A stretch of 64,000 nt of DNA from Kibdelosporangium banguiense (GTDB taxonomy: Bacteria; Actinomycetota; Actinomycetes; Mycobacteriales; Pseudonocardiaceae), in assembly GCF_017876405.1 (NCBI RefSeq), contig NZ_JAGINW010000001.1, positions 10,243,203 to 10,307,202 of the forward strand, written 5' to 3'. The notes under the pieces are model-generated. The model was not told the origin of the DNA, searched no databases, and saw only the letters and a list, made by a program, of their open reading frames with translations. The first letter of the stretch is position 1. Each line of letters opens with the position of its first letter. Shown here one piece after another: positions 18,615-27,589 of this stretch. Made by a program: the position numbers and the translations under genes.

Positions 18615-21260
18615 ATGCCCGCTTCTCCCGTCGTACGTGTTCGAACACCGACCGTCGAGCATCTGCGTGATGGCCTCGGACTGGGTACACCACGACCACG
18701 CTTGTCCTGGCTGATCGAGGGGGACTCACCGAACTGGCGCCAAGAGTCCTACGAGATCGAGCTTGAGCGCGACTTCTCCCGCAGTACCAGCGGACAAATC
18801 CGCAGCGACGAGTCAGTGCTCGTGCCGTGGCCCTTCCCGCCGCTCGGCTCGCGGGAACAGGTGCGCGCCCGCGTCCGGGTCTGGGGTCACGATGAGACGG
18901 CTCCCACGGAGTGGAGCGAACCGCTACAACTGGAAACCGGGCTCCTCCACGCGAACGACTGGTCGGCGCTCATGGTCTCGCCTAGGGCGACGACCGAACG
19001 CCTCCCTGTCTTCCGCCGGGAGTTCACGGTCCGGGACGACCTGCTCCAGGCACGGCTCTACGTAACGGCACTTGGCGTCTACGAAGCGGAAATCAATGGC
19101 GAGCGGGTCGGCGACGATGTGCTCGCACCGGAGTGGACCAGCTACCAGCACCGCCTTTTGTACCGCACGCACGACATCACGACTCATCTGCGCGACGGAC
19201 CGAACGCGATCGGCGTCATGGTCGCAGACGGCTGGTATCGCGGCCGCATGGGCTGGACGGGGCGGCGCGAAGTGTACGGCCAGGACCTGGGTCTTCTGGC
19301 GCAGCTCGAGCTCACCTACCGCGACGACAGCCGGGAAACCATCGCCACCGGCGCCGACTGGTCCTGGGGCCTCGGTCCCGTGATCTCGAGCGACCTCTAC
19401 GACGGCGAGGACTACGACGCGCGGCTGCTTCGCGACGACTGGTCTATTGCCTCCGACGGGCCCGCTGACTGGGCACCGGCCGAGGTCCTCCCCTTCGACC
19501 ACTCGGTTCTCGCTGCTCCGGAATCTCCGCCCGTGCGCAGGACGGAGACGATCCAGCCGGTGCGAGTCATCCGATCCCCAGCCGGACGAGTCCTTCTGGA
19601 CTTCGGGCAGAACCTCGTCGGCCGTGTTCAGCTCACTGTCGCGGGACCTGCCGGCCACAGGATCGAACTTCGGCACGCCGAAGTCCTGGAGCACGGTGAA
19701 CTGGGAACCAGGCCGTTGCGTTCGGCGCTAGCACGAGATGTCTACACGCTTCGCGGCGGAGATACAGAGCACTGGGAGCCACGTTTCACGGTGCATGGCT
19801 TCCGCTACGTCGAGATCGGCGGGTGGCCGAGCAAGGATGGAGTGCCCCCTGTCGGTGCGGTCCGGGCCGTCGTCTGCCACACGGACATGGCGGCCACCGG
19901 AACCTTCACCTGCTCGGACCCGCTTCTGCAACGCCTGCACGACAACGTCGTCTGGAGCATGCGCGGCAACTTCCTCGGCATTCCCACCGACTGCCCGCAA
20001 CGCGACGAGCGCCTCGGCTGGACGGGAGACATCGCGGCGTTCGCGCCGACCGCCGGTTTTCTGTACGACTGCGCGGGCATGTTGTCGTCGTGGTTACGCG
20101 ACCTGGCGGCGGATCAGGAGCCCGGCGGCAAGGTCCCGATCTTCGTTCCCTGGGTGGACGTCTGGCACCCCGGACGCCGCGACGTCCAGGCGGAGCCCCT
20201 GATGGCCGGCTGGGGAGATGCCGCGACGATCGTGCCGTGGACCCTGTACCAGCGATTCGGCGATGCCGGGGTGCTGGAGCGGCAGTATTCGAGTGCGGTG
20301 GCTTGGACACAAGCCCTGCTGTCCCTCGATCCACGGGACCCGCGGTCGTCATCGCACCAGTTCGGCGACTGGCTCGATCCGACCGCCCCGCCCGACCGGC
20401 CGGGCGATGGCGCGACCGACCCGGCCCTGGTCCTCGCCGCCTATCAGGTCCGCTCTCTCGACATGATCGCGGCGATGGCGAACGCACTGGACCGCACCCG
20501 GGACGCGGTCAAATTCCAGCAACTCGCCAAGGACCGGAGAGCCGTCTTCGCCGAGTTCTTCGCCTCCGACGGGACAGCTCACCGGGAGTCGCAGACCTCG
20601 TACGCTCTTGCCCTCGTCTTCGACCTGCTCGCACCGAATCAGAGGCGCACGGCAGGCGATCGGCTCGCGCGGCTCGTGCTCGACAGTGGTCACCGAATCG
20701 GCACCGGCTTCATCGGGACGCCGATCATCTGCGACGCACTCACCTCCACCGGCCACCTGGAGGCGGCTTACCGCCTCCTGCAGCAGACAGAATCTCCCAG
20801 CTGGCTGCACCCCGTCACCCTCGGTGCGACCACAGTCTGGGAGCGCTGGGACAGCATGTTGCCGGACGGCACCATCAATCCCGGCGAGATGACCTCGTTC
20901 AACCACTACGCGCTCGGCAGCATCGCCGACTGGATGCACCGCACCGTGGCCGGCCTCGCACCGTCGGCGCCGGGATATCGAGAGGTTCTGGTCGCACCCA
21001 AGCCTGGCGGCACACTGTCCAGCGCCGGCGCGACTCACCGCACGCCGTACGGTGATGTCAGCGTGTCGTGGAACCTCGAGGGACGTCTGTTCACCCTCTG
21101 CCTGAAGCTGCCGATCGGCACAACGGGATGGGTCGCTCTTCCGGACGGCTCGGCTGAGCGCGCGGTCGGCAGCGGCATCCACGTCTTCACTTGCCTTCTC
21201 GAACAACCCGAACAGACGCGTGAGCCTGTTCCCGCTGTCCAGGACCAAACCGAACGCTAG
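18615..21260 (+). CDS. GH78 alpha-L-rhamnosidase
   Basis: An 881-residue cytoplasmic enzyme (no signal peptide). It has N-terminal beta-sandwich domains that include the rhamnosidase sugar-binding domain, then the (alpha/alpha)6 catalytic barrel, then a C-terminal beta-domain. Conserved GH78 motifs are DCPQRDERLGWTGD at about residues 459-472 (acidic catalytic/binding residues) and NPGEMTSFNHYALGS at about 755 (candidate catalytic Glu). It inverts and releases terminal alpha-L-rhamnose. The ATG at 18615 fits the N-terminal domain; AAAGGA lies upstream with long spacing. It follows the LacI gene by 51 nt. Nucleotides 20706-20747 recur, partly decayed, at 41100. Confidence 0.92.
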   Translation: MPASPVVRVRTPTVEHLRDGLGLGTPRPRLSWLIEGDSPNWRQESYEIELERDFSRSTSGQIRSDESVLVPWPFPPLGSREQVRARVRVWGHDETAPTEWSEPLQLETGLLHANDWSALMVSPRATTERLPVFRREFTVRDDLLQARLYVTALGVYEAEINGERVGDDVLAPEWTSYQHRLLYRTHDITTHLRDGPNAIGVMVADGWYRGRMGWTGRREVYGQDLGLLAQLELTYRDDSRETIATGADWSWGLGPVISSDLYDGEDYDARLLRDDWSIASDGPADWAPAEVLPFDHSVLAAPESPPVRRTETIQPVRVIRSPAGRVLLDFGQNLVGRVQLTVAGPAGHRIELRHAEVLEHGELGTRPLRSALARDVYTLRGGDTEHWEPRFTVHGFRYVEIGGWPSKDGVPPVGAVRAVVCHTDMAATGTFTCSDPLLQRLHDNVVWSMRGNFLGIPTDCPQRDERLGWTGDIAAFAPTAGFLYDCAGMLSSWLRDLAADQEPGGKVPIFVPWVDVWHPGRRDVQAEPLMAGWGDAATIVPWTLYQRFGDAGVLERQYSSAVAWTQALLSLDPRDPRSSSHQFGDWLDPTAPPDRPGDGATDPALVLAAYQVRSLDMIAAMANALDRTRDAVKFQQLAKDRRAVFAEFFASDGTAHRESQTSYALALVFDLLAPNQRRTAGDRLARLVLDSGHRIGTGFIGTPIICDALTSTGHLEAAYRLLQQTESPSWLHPVTLGATTVWERWDSMLPDGTINPGEMTSFNHYALGSIADWMHRTVAGLAPSAPGYREVLVAPKPGGTLSSAGATHRTPYGDVSVSWNLEGRLFTLCLKLPIGTTGWVALPDGSAERAVGSGIHVFTCLLEQPEQTREPVPAVQDQTER

Positions 21261-21327
21261 TTCGCCGGCCAAGAGGCGCTCGTCCATGACCTGTGAAATT
21301 GAAACGTCAAGAGTTTCAGGAGGTCTC

Positions 21328-23457
21328 ATGCTCGCCGTGTTGCTCGTCGCCGTGGCAGCCGTGCCGCCGTTGATCACCGGAGAGGCCGGCCAGGCGGCGG
21401 CCGCGGCGACGCACCTCTGGCCGGCGAACCCGGATTGGAGCCGATACGTCCAGGCGCCGAACTCGGCGGTGGTCTCACCGGTCGCGGTGGTGCGGACGTC
21501 CGGCGATGTGACCGATGCCGCGTCGGTGCTGGAGGGTGCGCCAGGCAGCGGGCGCCTGACCATGACGATGCAGCCAGGCGGAACAGCGCCCACCGTGGTT
21601 TTCGACTACGGCAAGATGATTGCCGGACGGACGACGATCACCGTGACCTCGGTGTCAGACACGCCAGTCCTGCGTAACGCCCACAGCGAACAACTCGGCA
21701 CCCTCACTGACACTGGTGACACCGGCGGGGACCCGGGATTCGGATACGTCGGCACCGGTAAGAGGTACGAAGATCACCCGCTGTCGGCTCCGGGTCAGGT
21801 CACCGACATCCAGTTGCAGGGCGGCCAGCGGTACCAGTTGCTGACGCTGACGCAACCCGGCAGCGTCACGATCTCGGCCGACGAGACGACCTTCAGTGCC
21901 AACCGGGACACCGCGGCCAAGCTGCGCGGCTACTTCGTGTCGAACGACGACCTCCTCAATCGCATCTGGTACGCGAGCGCCTACACGCTCAACCTGACCC
22001 AGGTCCTGCCTGGAACCGCAACGGTCCCCGGTCTGGACAACGGGTCGCTCAAGCTGCTCATCGACGGGGCAAAGCGTGACCGGGGTGTCTGGGCCGGCGA
22101 CCTGGGCATCGCCGGCCGCACCACCCTGGTGATGTCGGATCCGCAATACCTGCGTGACTCGATCTGCCTCATGGCCAGTCACGTCGCCACGACCGCGACC
22201 GTCGGGAGCCCGGCCGCGCCGTCGCCGTTCGTACAGCACTGCAGGGCCACACCGGCCGCGGCAACTGCGGCCAGCACGCCCACAGTGCTGCCAGGAGACT
22301 GTTACCCCACGCAACCGGCGTCGAAGTGCATGGTCTGGTCAGGGGCCTACTCGATCGCCGTGGTGGATGCGCTCCACACGTACTACCGCTACACCGGTGA
22401 CAGGGACTTCCTCTCGCAGATGTGGCCGGCAGTGACCTCCGCCCTGGCTTGGGCCGAGCAACAGATCGACAGCAAGGGGCTCTACAACCCACAGGAACCC
22501 TTGTCGACAGTCTCATGGAGCCTGGGTGTCGCCTCGGGCGTCCCGGCGTGGGACAACGCTTTGGTCCATCTCGGCTTCGACGAAGCGTCCTACCTTGCTC
22601 GCCAGCTCTCGGCAACCGACCTCGCGACCAAGTACGCCGCTACCGCGGCCGGGCTGAAGAAGGCCTTCAACGCCAATTTCTGGAGCCCGGAACTGCACGC
22701 GTACTCCGACGCACCAGGATCGAAATACCTGCCTCAGGACGCGAACTCCTTCGCGATCATCAGCGGCCTGGCCGGCTCCGGTCGCGCCTCGGAGATCGTG
22801 CGCACGATGCAGGAGAAGCTGGACAGTCCTTACGGGACCATGTCGGTCACACCCGCGGGCGGGTCGCTCACCCAGCTCGTCTCCCCCTTCATGGGCGGAT
22901 GGAACCTGCTCGCCGACTTCACCGCCAACCAGCCGGACGCCGCGCTGCAGCTGATGCGCAAGGAGTGGGGGTACATGCTCTCCAAGGACCCAGGAGGCGT
23001 CACCTGGGAACGGATCAATCTCCCGGGCGGAGCGCTGGCCAGCGGCGACAGCGCGGCCCACGGATGGTCCACCGGGCCGGCCGCGGCGCTGTCGACCCAT
23101 GTCCTCGGAGTCGCGCCGACCGGTCCTGGGTTCGCACAGTTCAGCGTCAGGCCTCAGCCAGGCGACCTGACCTGGAGCGCAGGCGCTGTCCCCACGCCCA
23201 AGGGCGCCATCAACGTCAAGTGGGGCATCCGCCGGAACCCCCAAGGACCGGGCGCCTTCGAGATGCAGGTCGCCGCACCGCACACCCAGACTGGCGCGGT
23301 CAGCATCCCGACCTTCGGCCACGCGCGCAAGATCACCCAGGACGGCGTCCTCGTCTGGGACGGCCGCCAGCCCCGTAGCGGCGCCGCCGCGACCAGCGAC
23401 GGAGAGTACGTCACCTTCACGGGCATCCGCGGCACGCACGTCTGGGCGTGGAACTAG
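21328..23457 (+). CDS. Secreted GH78-like (alpha-L-rhamnosidase-related) protein
   Basis: A 709-residue protein starting at an ATG preceded by AGGAGG at 4 nt, which gives the hydrophobic signal sequence MLAVLLVAVAAVPPL. An ATG at 21286 would add a charged n-region and is an alternative. The catalytic half resembles the six-hairpin barrel of GH78: AKRDRGVWAGDLG replaces the usual QRDERLGWTGD motif. The C-terminal active-site region reads DSAAHGWSTGPAAAL instead of the E-x-SFNHY motif. So it belongs to a divergent GH78-related group and may have a different aglycone or sugar specificity. It follows the canonical rhamnosidase by 67 nt. It probably works outside the cell with the GH116 enzyme. 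Confidence 0.75.
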   Translation: MLAVLLVAVAAVPPLITGEAGQAAAAATHLWPANPDWSRYVQAPNSAVVSPVAVVRTSGDVTDAASVLEGAPGSGRLTMTMQPGGTAPTVVFDYGKMIAGRTTITVTSVSDTPVLRNAHSEQLGTLTDTGDTGGDPGFGYVGTGKRYEDHPLSAPGQVTDIQLQGGQRYQLLTLTQPGSVTISADETTFSANRDTAAKLRGYFVSNDDLLNRIWYASAYTLNLTQVLPGTATVPGLDNGSLKLLIDGAKRDRGVWAGDLGIAGRTTLVMSDPQYLRDSICLMASHVATTATVGSPAAPSPFVQHCRATPAAATAASTPTVLPGDCYPTQPASKCMVWSGAYSIAVVDALHTYYRYTGDRDFLSQMWPAVTSALAWAEQQIDSKGLYNPQEPLSTVSWSLGVASGVPAWDNALVHLGFDEASYLARQLSATDLATKYAATAAGLKKAFNANFWSPELHAYSDAPGSKYLPQDANSFAIISGLAGSGRASEIVRTMQEKLDSPYGTMSVTPAGGSLTQLVSPFMGGWNLLADFTANQPDAALQLMRKEWGYMLSKDPGGVTWERINLPGGALASGDSAAHGWSTGPAAALSTHVLGVAPTGPGFAQFSVRPQPGDLTWSAGAVPTPKGAINVKWGIRRNPQGPGAFEMQVAAPHTQTGAVSIPTFGHARKITQDGVLVWDGRQPRSGAAATSDGEYVTFTGIRGTHVWAWN

Positions 23458-23493
23458 CCGAGCAGGGCCGAACGTGTCTGTCGGCTGTTGGTG

Positions 23494-23964
23494 TCACACC
23501 TGCCGCGGATCCACGTGAATCTTCGGGCCGGGTCCGGCGCCTGGCGGGCGCGCACCGCGCAACGACCGCTCCGGGACCGCGATGCGCTCCGCCAGCGCGC
23601 CGGGGCGGCCGTCGCGGATGCCGACCTCGTCGCGGTTCTCGCAGACGTGTTGATGTCCACGCTGGCAGCGCCGGCAGGTACCGTCCCCGATCATCGTGTT
23701 GCCCATGACCCGGCGGCCGAGCCAGGCGGGATCGACACCGTCGCCGACCGCGGCAACGACGCCCGCCCACTCATGCCCCAGCCGCATCGGGTACGACGAG
23801 TGCCCTTCGCGCAGGTAAGCCATGTCACCGGCGAAGAACTCGATGTCGGTGCCGCAGACGCCGACCCGCTCGACGTCCACGACCACCTCTCCCGGCGTCG
23901 CGACCGGGGCGGGAACGTCCTCGACTGTGGCCTTGCCGGGTCCGTGCAGGATGAGGGCCTTCAT
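23494..23964 (-). pseudogene. Truncated zinc-dependent alcohol/polyol dehydrogenase
   Basis: Only the GroES-like N-terminal half of a medium-chain dehydrogenase is present. The catalytic zinc region is GVCGTDIEFF with RLGHEWAGVV, and the structural zinc cysteines are in GDGTCRRCQRGHQHVCE. After about residue 135 the sequence leaves the family and ends at 156 residues; normal members have about 340. The last residues, GPKIHVDPRQV, look like a true C-terminus, suggesting an internal deletion of the Rossmann domain. Its ATG overlaps the FAH gene stop by 4 nt. It is probably non-functional. The intact gene would have oxidised a sugar or polyol in the same pathway. Confidence 0.75.
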
Positions 23965-24821
23965 CGGGGTGCGACGACGTTCTGGCGCTGCGTCCCGAGA
24001 CCGGCGATGCCCAGCTCCATCACGTCGCCGGGCCGCAGCCAGATCGGCGGGGTGAAGCCCATGCCGACGCCGGGCGGGGTGCCGGTGTTGATCAGGTCAC
24101 CGGGCTCGAGCACCAGGAACTGGCTCAGGTGGTGCACGACGAAGTACGGGTCGAAGATCATCGTCTTCGTGCTGCCGGTCTGGCGGCGGACGCCGTTGAC
24201 GTCCAGCCACATGTCCAGTGCCAGCACGTCGCCGATCTCGTCGGGGGTGACCAGCCACGGGCCGGCCGGGTTGAACGTCTCGGCGGACTTGCCCTTGGTC
24301 CACTGGCCGCCGCGCTCCATCTGGAACGCCCGCTCGCTGACGTCGTTGACGACCGTGTACCCGGCGATCACGTCGCGCGCTTCCTCGACCGAGTCCAGGT
24401 AGCTGGTGCGGCGGCCGATGACGATGCCGAGCTCGACCTCCCAGTCCGGTTTCGTGGAGCCACGCGGGATGCGCACGTCGTCGTTCGGGCCGATCAGCGT
24501 GTTCGGTGACTTCGTGAACAGGATCGGCTCGTCCGGTACGGCCTGGTCTGTCTCCGCGGCGTGGTCGCGGTAGTTGAGGCCGATGCAGAGGATCTGGTGC
24601 GGGCGTGCGATCGGCGCGCCGATGCGTTCGCCGGCGAAGCGGGAGGTGCGCCCGGCGGCGGCCCGTTCGGCCACGACCTGGTCGATACGGTTCAGTCCGC
24701 CCCTGTCGAAGAACGCTTCGTCGAAGTCGGTCACGAGGTCGGACAGGTCGACGTAGGTCTCGTCGTCGAGACGCGCGACGGGCTTCTCGGCACCAGGCGC
24801 GCCGATACGCATGAGATACAC
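23961..24821 (-). CDS. FAH-family hydrolase, possibly 2,4-diketo-3-deoxy-L-rhamnonate/fuconate hydrolase
   Basis: A 286-residue fumarylacetoacetate hydrolase-fold protein. The core starts at about residue 70 (ARPHQILCIGLNYRDHAAET) and includes metal ligands in DWEVELGIVIG, then GYTVVNDVSERAFQ and the closing NTGTPPGVGMG loop. The family cleaves C-C bonds in beta-diketo acids with Mg2+ or Mn2+. A GTG start with GAAGGAG 5 nt upstream is clear. It sits between an IclR regulator and a zinc dehydrogenase, opposite an SDR. In L-rhamnose and L-fucose oxidative pathways an SDR makes the 2,4-diketo acid and an FAH enzyme splits it to pyruvate and lactate. That role is inferred from neighbours, including the rhamnosidases. 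Confidence 0.78.
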   Translation of the reverse strand: MYLMRIGAPGAEKPVARLDDETYVDLSDLVTDFDEAFFDRGGLNRIDQVVAERAAAGRTSRFAGERIGAPIARPHQILCIGLNYRDHAAETDQAVPDEPILFTKSPNTLIGPNDDVRIPRGSTKPDWEVELGIVIGRRTSYLDSVEEARDVIAGYTVVNDVSERAFQMERGGQWTKGKSAETFNPAGPWLVTPDEIGDVLALDMWLDVNGVRRQTGSTKTMIFDPYFVVHHLSQFLVLEPGDLINTGTPPGVGMGFTPPIWLRPGDVMELGIAGLGTQRQNVVAPR

Positions 24822-24866
24822 GGCAACTCCTTCAGGATTGGGACGCGGACCAGGGAGCGGCCGGGT

Positions 24867-25673
24867 TCACCGGTACTCCTCGCCGAGAGCGCCAAGCACC
24901 CGGCGAACGTCGTCCACCGCGTCGAGCAGTGGGGCCACAGGGGTCCGATAGGCCAGCGCGCTGATGCTCACCGAGCCGGACGGTTCGGCCGGAGAGGTCG
25001 CGAAGACGGGAACCGCCAGGCAGTTGATGCCGACCTCGTTCTCCTGGTCGTCGACCGCGTAGCCGCGATCCTGGATCGCCCGCAGGTCCGAGTGGAGCTC
25101 GTCGGCACCGCACAGCGTCTTGGACGTTCGCCGTTCCAGCGGTTGGTCGCCGATCCAGTTCCGGACGTCGTCCGGCGTCTGCAGGCGATAGGACAGGAGG
25201 AGCTTGCCCACTGCCGTGGCATGCGCGGGGTTGCGGCCACCGATCGTCGAGGTCAGCCGAACCGAGCCGGCCGGCGGGTCGACCTTGGCCCGGTAGACGA
25301 CTGTCCGGCCGTCGAGGACGGCGTAGTGCGCGGTCTCGCCGAATCGCGCGGCCAACGTCTCCAGCACCGGGCGGATGCGCACATGCTCCGGCCGCACCTC
25401 GTGGTGCGCGAACGCCATCCGCAGGAACTCGTCGCCCAGCACATACCGGCCGCGCTCGTCCTGGTCGGCCAGGCCCGCCCGGCGCAGCGACGCCAGCGCC
25501 CGGTGCACGGTCGGTTTGGGGCTACCGATCACGCGGGTGAGCTCGTCCAGACCGACCCCGCAGGGGTATCGGGCGAGCTCCTTCAGCACCGCGAGCACCC
25601 GGTTGGACCCAACCAGCCGGCTCTCGTCCATCCGCGCCACGTCCCGTGGGCCGGGTCCTGTCACTTCGTTCAT
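24867..25673 (-). CDS. IclR-family transcriptional regulator
   Basis: A 268-residue regulator with the start taken at the ATG at 25673; an internal ATG at 25631 is also possible. The winged HTH is at about residues 18-80 (GLDELTRVIGSPKPTVHRAL). The effector domain carries ATAVGKLLLSY and a C-terminal GINCLAVPVF, both standard for IclR. It is 45 nt upstream of the FAH gene on the same strand and divergent from the SDR gene across 89 bp. It therefore probably controls both in response to a sugar acid. Confidence 0.9.
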   Translation of the reverse strand: MNEVTGPGPRDVARMDESRLVGSNRVLAVLKELARYPCGVGLDELTRVIGSPKPTVHRALASLRRAGLADQDERGRYVLGDEFLRMAFAHHEVRPEHVRIRPVLETLAARFGETAHYAVLDGRTVVYRAKVDPPAGSVRLTSTIGGRNPAHATAVGKLLLSYRLQTPDDVRNWIGDQPLERRTSKTLCGADELHSDLRAIQDRGYAVDDQENEVGINCLAVPVFATSPAEPSGSVSISALAYRTPVAPLLDAVDDVRRVLGALGEEYR

Positions 25674-25762
25674 GATCTGGGTAATCTCCTCGTCATTCCG
25701 AAAGATAGACCACCGTGTCGATAGTTGGAAGGCTCCTACCGGCACATGCTCGAAGGAGAAGG

Positions 25763-26443
25763 ATGAGCACCGTCAGGACGGCACTGGTCACCGGCGGAGC
25801 ACGCGGCCTCGGCGCCGCCACCGCCAAGCGCCTGCGCGCCGACGGCCTCAAGGTCGTCACCCTCGACCTCGGCGGTGCCGACATCACCGCCGACGTCACC
25901 GCCGAGGACGCCCTCAGGCGGGTCGCCGACGAGATCGGCCCCGTCGACGTCCTGGTCAACTCCGCCGGCATTGTGGGACCCAGCAAGCCCCTGCTCGACA
26001 CCACGACCGACGAGTGGCGCCGTGTTTTCGAGGTCAACGTCCTCGGCACCGTCAACACCATGCGTGTCTTCGTCCCCGGCATGCGCGAACGCGGCTGGGG
26101 TCGCGTCGTCAACTTCGCCAGCATGGCCGGCAAGGACGGCAACCCCAGCCTCTCGATCTACTCCGCCACCAAGGCCGCCGTCATCGGACTCACCAAATCC
26201 GCCGGTAAGGAACTGGCCACCAGCGGCGTGCTCGTCAACGTCATCGCCCCCGCCGTCATCGCCACCCCGATGAACGCCGACACCGCACCCGAGGTCCTCG
26301 ACCACATCACGAGCCTCATCCCGATGAAGCGGGCCGGCCGGCCGGAGGAGGTCGCCGAGCTCGTCGCCTTCCTCAGCTCCGACCGGGTCAGCTTCTCCAC
26401 CGGCGCCGTCTACGACATCAGCGGCGGCCGCGCCACCTACTGA
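25763..26443 (+). CDS. Short-chain dehydrogenase/reductase, sugar-acid type
   Basis: A 226-residue classical SDR. The cofactor motif is TGGARGLG (residues 10-17), then NSAG at about 66, catalytic Ser120 in FASMAG, and Tyr133/Lys137 in YSATK. The ATG at 25763 follows GAAGGAGAAGG. The ending STGAVYDISGGRATY recalls, from memory, SDRs found beside FAH hydrolases in deoxy-sugar acid pathways. A role as 2-keto-3-deoxy-L-rhamnonate (or fuconate) 4-dehydrogenase, making the FAH substrate, is inferred. The divergent IclR gene likely regulates it. Confidence 0.82.
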   Translation: MSTVRTALVTGGARGLGAATAKRLRADGLKVVTLDLGGADITADVTAEDALRRVADEIGPVDVLVNSAGIVGPSKPLLDTTTDEWRRVFEVNVLGTVNTMRVFVPGMRERGWGRVVNFASMAGKDGNPSLSIYSATKAAVIGLTKSAGKELATSGVLVNVIAPAVIATPMNADTAPEVLDHITSLIPMKRAGRPEEVAELVAFLSSDRVSFSTGAVYDISGGRATY

Positions 26444-26453
26444 ACCGCGACAG

Positions 26454-26466
26454 CCGGGTGTCCCGG
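26454..26466. terminator. Short hairpin between convergent SDR and regulator genes
   Basis: CCGGG-TGT-CCCGG forms a 5-bp stem in the 43-bp gap between two convergent genes. It has no T-run and is short, so it is only a weak terminator candidate. Confidence 0.3.
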
Positions 26467-26486
26467 TGATCAATGGTGGTCACGAC

Positions 26487-27458
26487 CTAGAGCAGTCCCC
26501 GGTCGCGGGCGCGGAGCGCCGCCTGGAAGCGGGTCGTGGCGCTAAGCCTGCGCATCAGCTCGGCGACCCGGCGTTGCGCGGTCCGGAGGCTGCAGCCCAG
26601 TGAACGCGCGACGTGCTCGTCGGTGAACCCAGCCGCGAGGAGGGTGAGCAGGCGACGGGCGGACTCGTCGAGGTCGCACTCCGCGGAGTGCTCGGCGGGC
26701 GTGCCGACAGGGGTGGCGCGGTCCCATTCGGCGTCGAAGAGCGCGGCGAGGGAGTCCAGCAGGATCGACGGGTGGATGACGTACGCGGCGTCGACGGCGG
26801 TGGGTGCCGTGTTGATGGGGATGACGGCCTGGTGCCGGTCAGCAAGGAACAGCTTGAACGGCAGAGCGGGGCGGACCCTGGCCTGTACGCTCGGCCGGTG
26901 GTGCTCGGGGAGGATCTCCTCGGCCAATCGATCGGGCCAGGACAGCGCCGCACGGTCGTACACGATCCGGTAGCGCATACCGGGCCGGTAGGCCTGGCGA
27001 CCGGATTCGCGGTGTTCGTCGGGGTTTCTCGCATAGGGCGGTTTGTCGAAGACCCGGATCTCGGTGCGGGCGCCCCGGTGCAGCACCTCGACCTGGTCGG
27101 CGACGGCGTCCTGACCGGTGACGACTTCGAGGACGTCGCTGGGCGAAGCACTTCGAGTGCTGGCCCGGTAGAGCATCGTCAGCTCGCCGACGACCGCTCG
27201 CGTCGCGTTCAGGGACTGCTCTCGCTGGACGACGAGACCGTTGATCGCGATGTCGGGAGCGACGGCCAGATAGCGGGCCGGCCGCCCGGCAATCCGGGTG
27301 ATCACTCCCTGTGCGGCGAGCCGGGTGAGCCGCCGCGCGACCTGCCGGGCTGCCAGGCCGCAGTGCTCCGACAGCTCAGCTGTGCTGCAACGCGGATGGC
27401 GGATGACAGTTTCGTACAGCCGGCTGTCCACTGGCGACAAACCGACGGCTTCGAGCAT
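26487..27458 (-). CDS. Regulator with N-terminal TrmB/MarR-like and C-terminal LuxR HTH
   Basis: A 323-residue protein. Residues 5-60 form a TrmB-like winged helix (CSTAELSEHCGLAARQVARR). The middle contains a PLD-like or ligand-binding region. The end (about 260-315) carries a LuxR-type HTH (LLTLLAAGFTDEHVARSLGC, then RTAQRRVAELMRRL). The ATG at 27458 is fixed by AAGGAG 4 nt upstream. Two DNA-binding domains in one chain match a group of actinomycete regulators often linked to secreted peptides or proteases. It is divergent from the small secreted Cys protein across about 130 bp, which is its likely target. Confidence 0.8.
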   Translation of the reverse strand: MLEAVGLSPVDSRLYETVIRHPRCSTAELSEHCGLAARQVARRLTRLAAQGVITRIAGRPARYLAVAPDIAINGLVVQREQSLNATRAVVGELTMLYRASTRSASPSDVLEVVTGQDAVADQVEVLHRGARTEIRVFDKPPYARNPDEHRESGRQAYRPGMRYRIVYDRAALSWPDRLAEEILPEHHRPSVQARVRPALPFKLFLADRHQAVIPINTAPTAVDAAYVIHPSILLDSLAALFDAEWDRATPVGTPAEHSAECDLDESARRLLTLLAAGFTDEHVARSLGCSLRTAQRRVAELMRRLSATTRFQAALRARDRGLL

Positions 27459-27589
27459 TTCACTCCTTGTCGTATTTACGTCTCGTGACGGGAACTGGTC
27501 ACGCAGAGTGCTTGTCCTGCGGGGCAGATCACCGGCAATGTCAGGTATCGCCGCTGAGTCGAGATCCCCGAACTCTTCCAGGAGGACGC

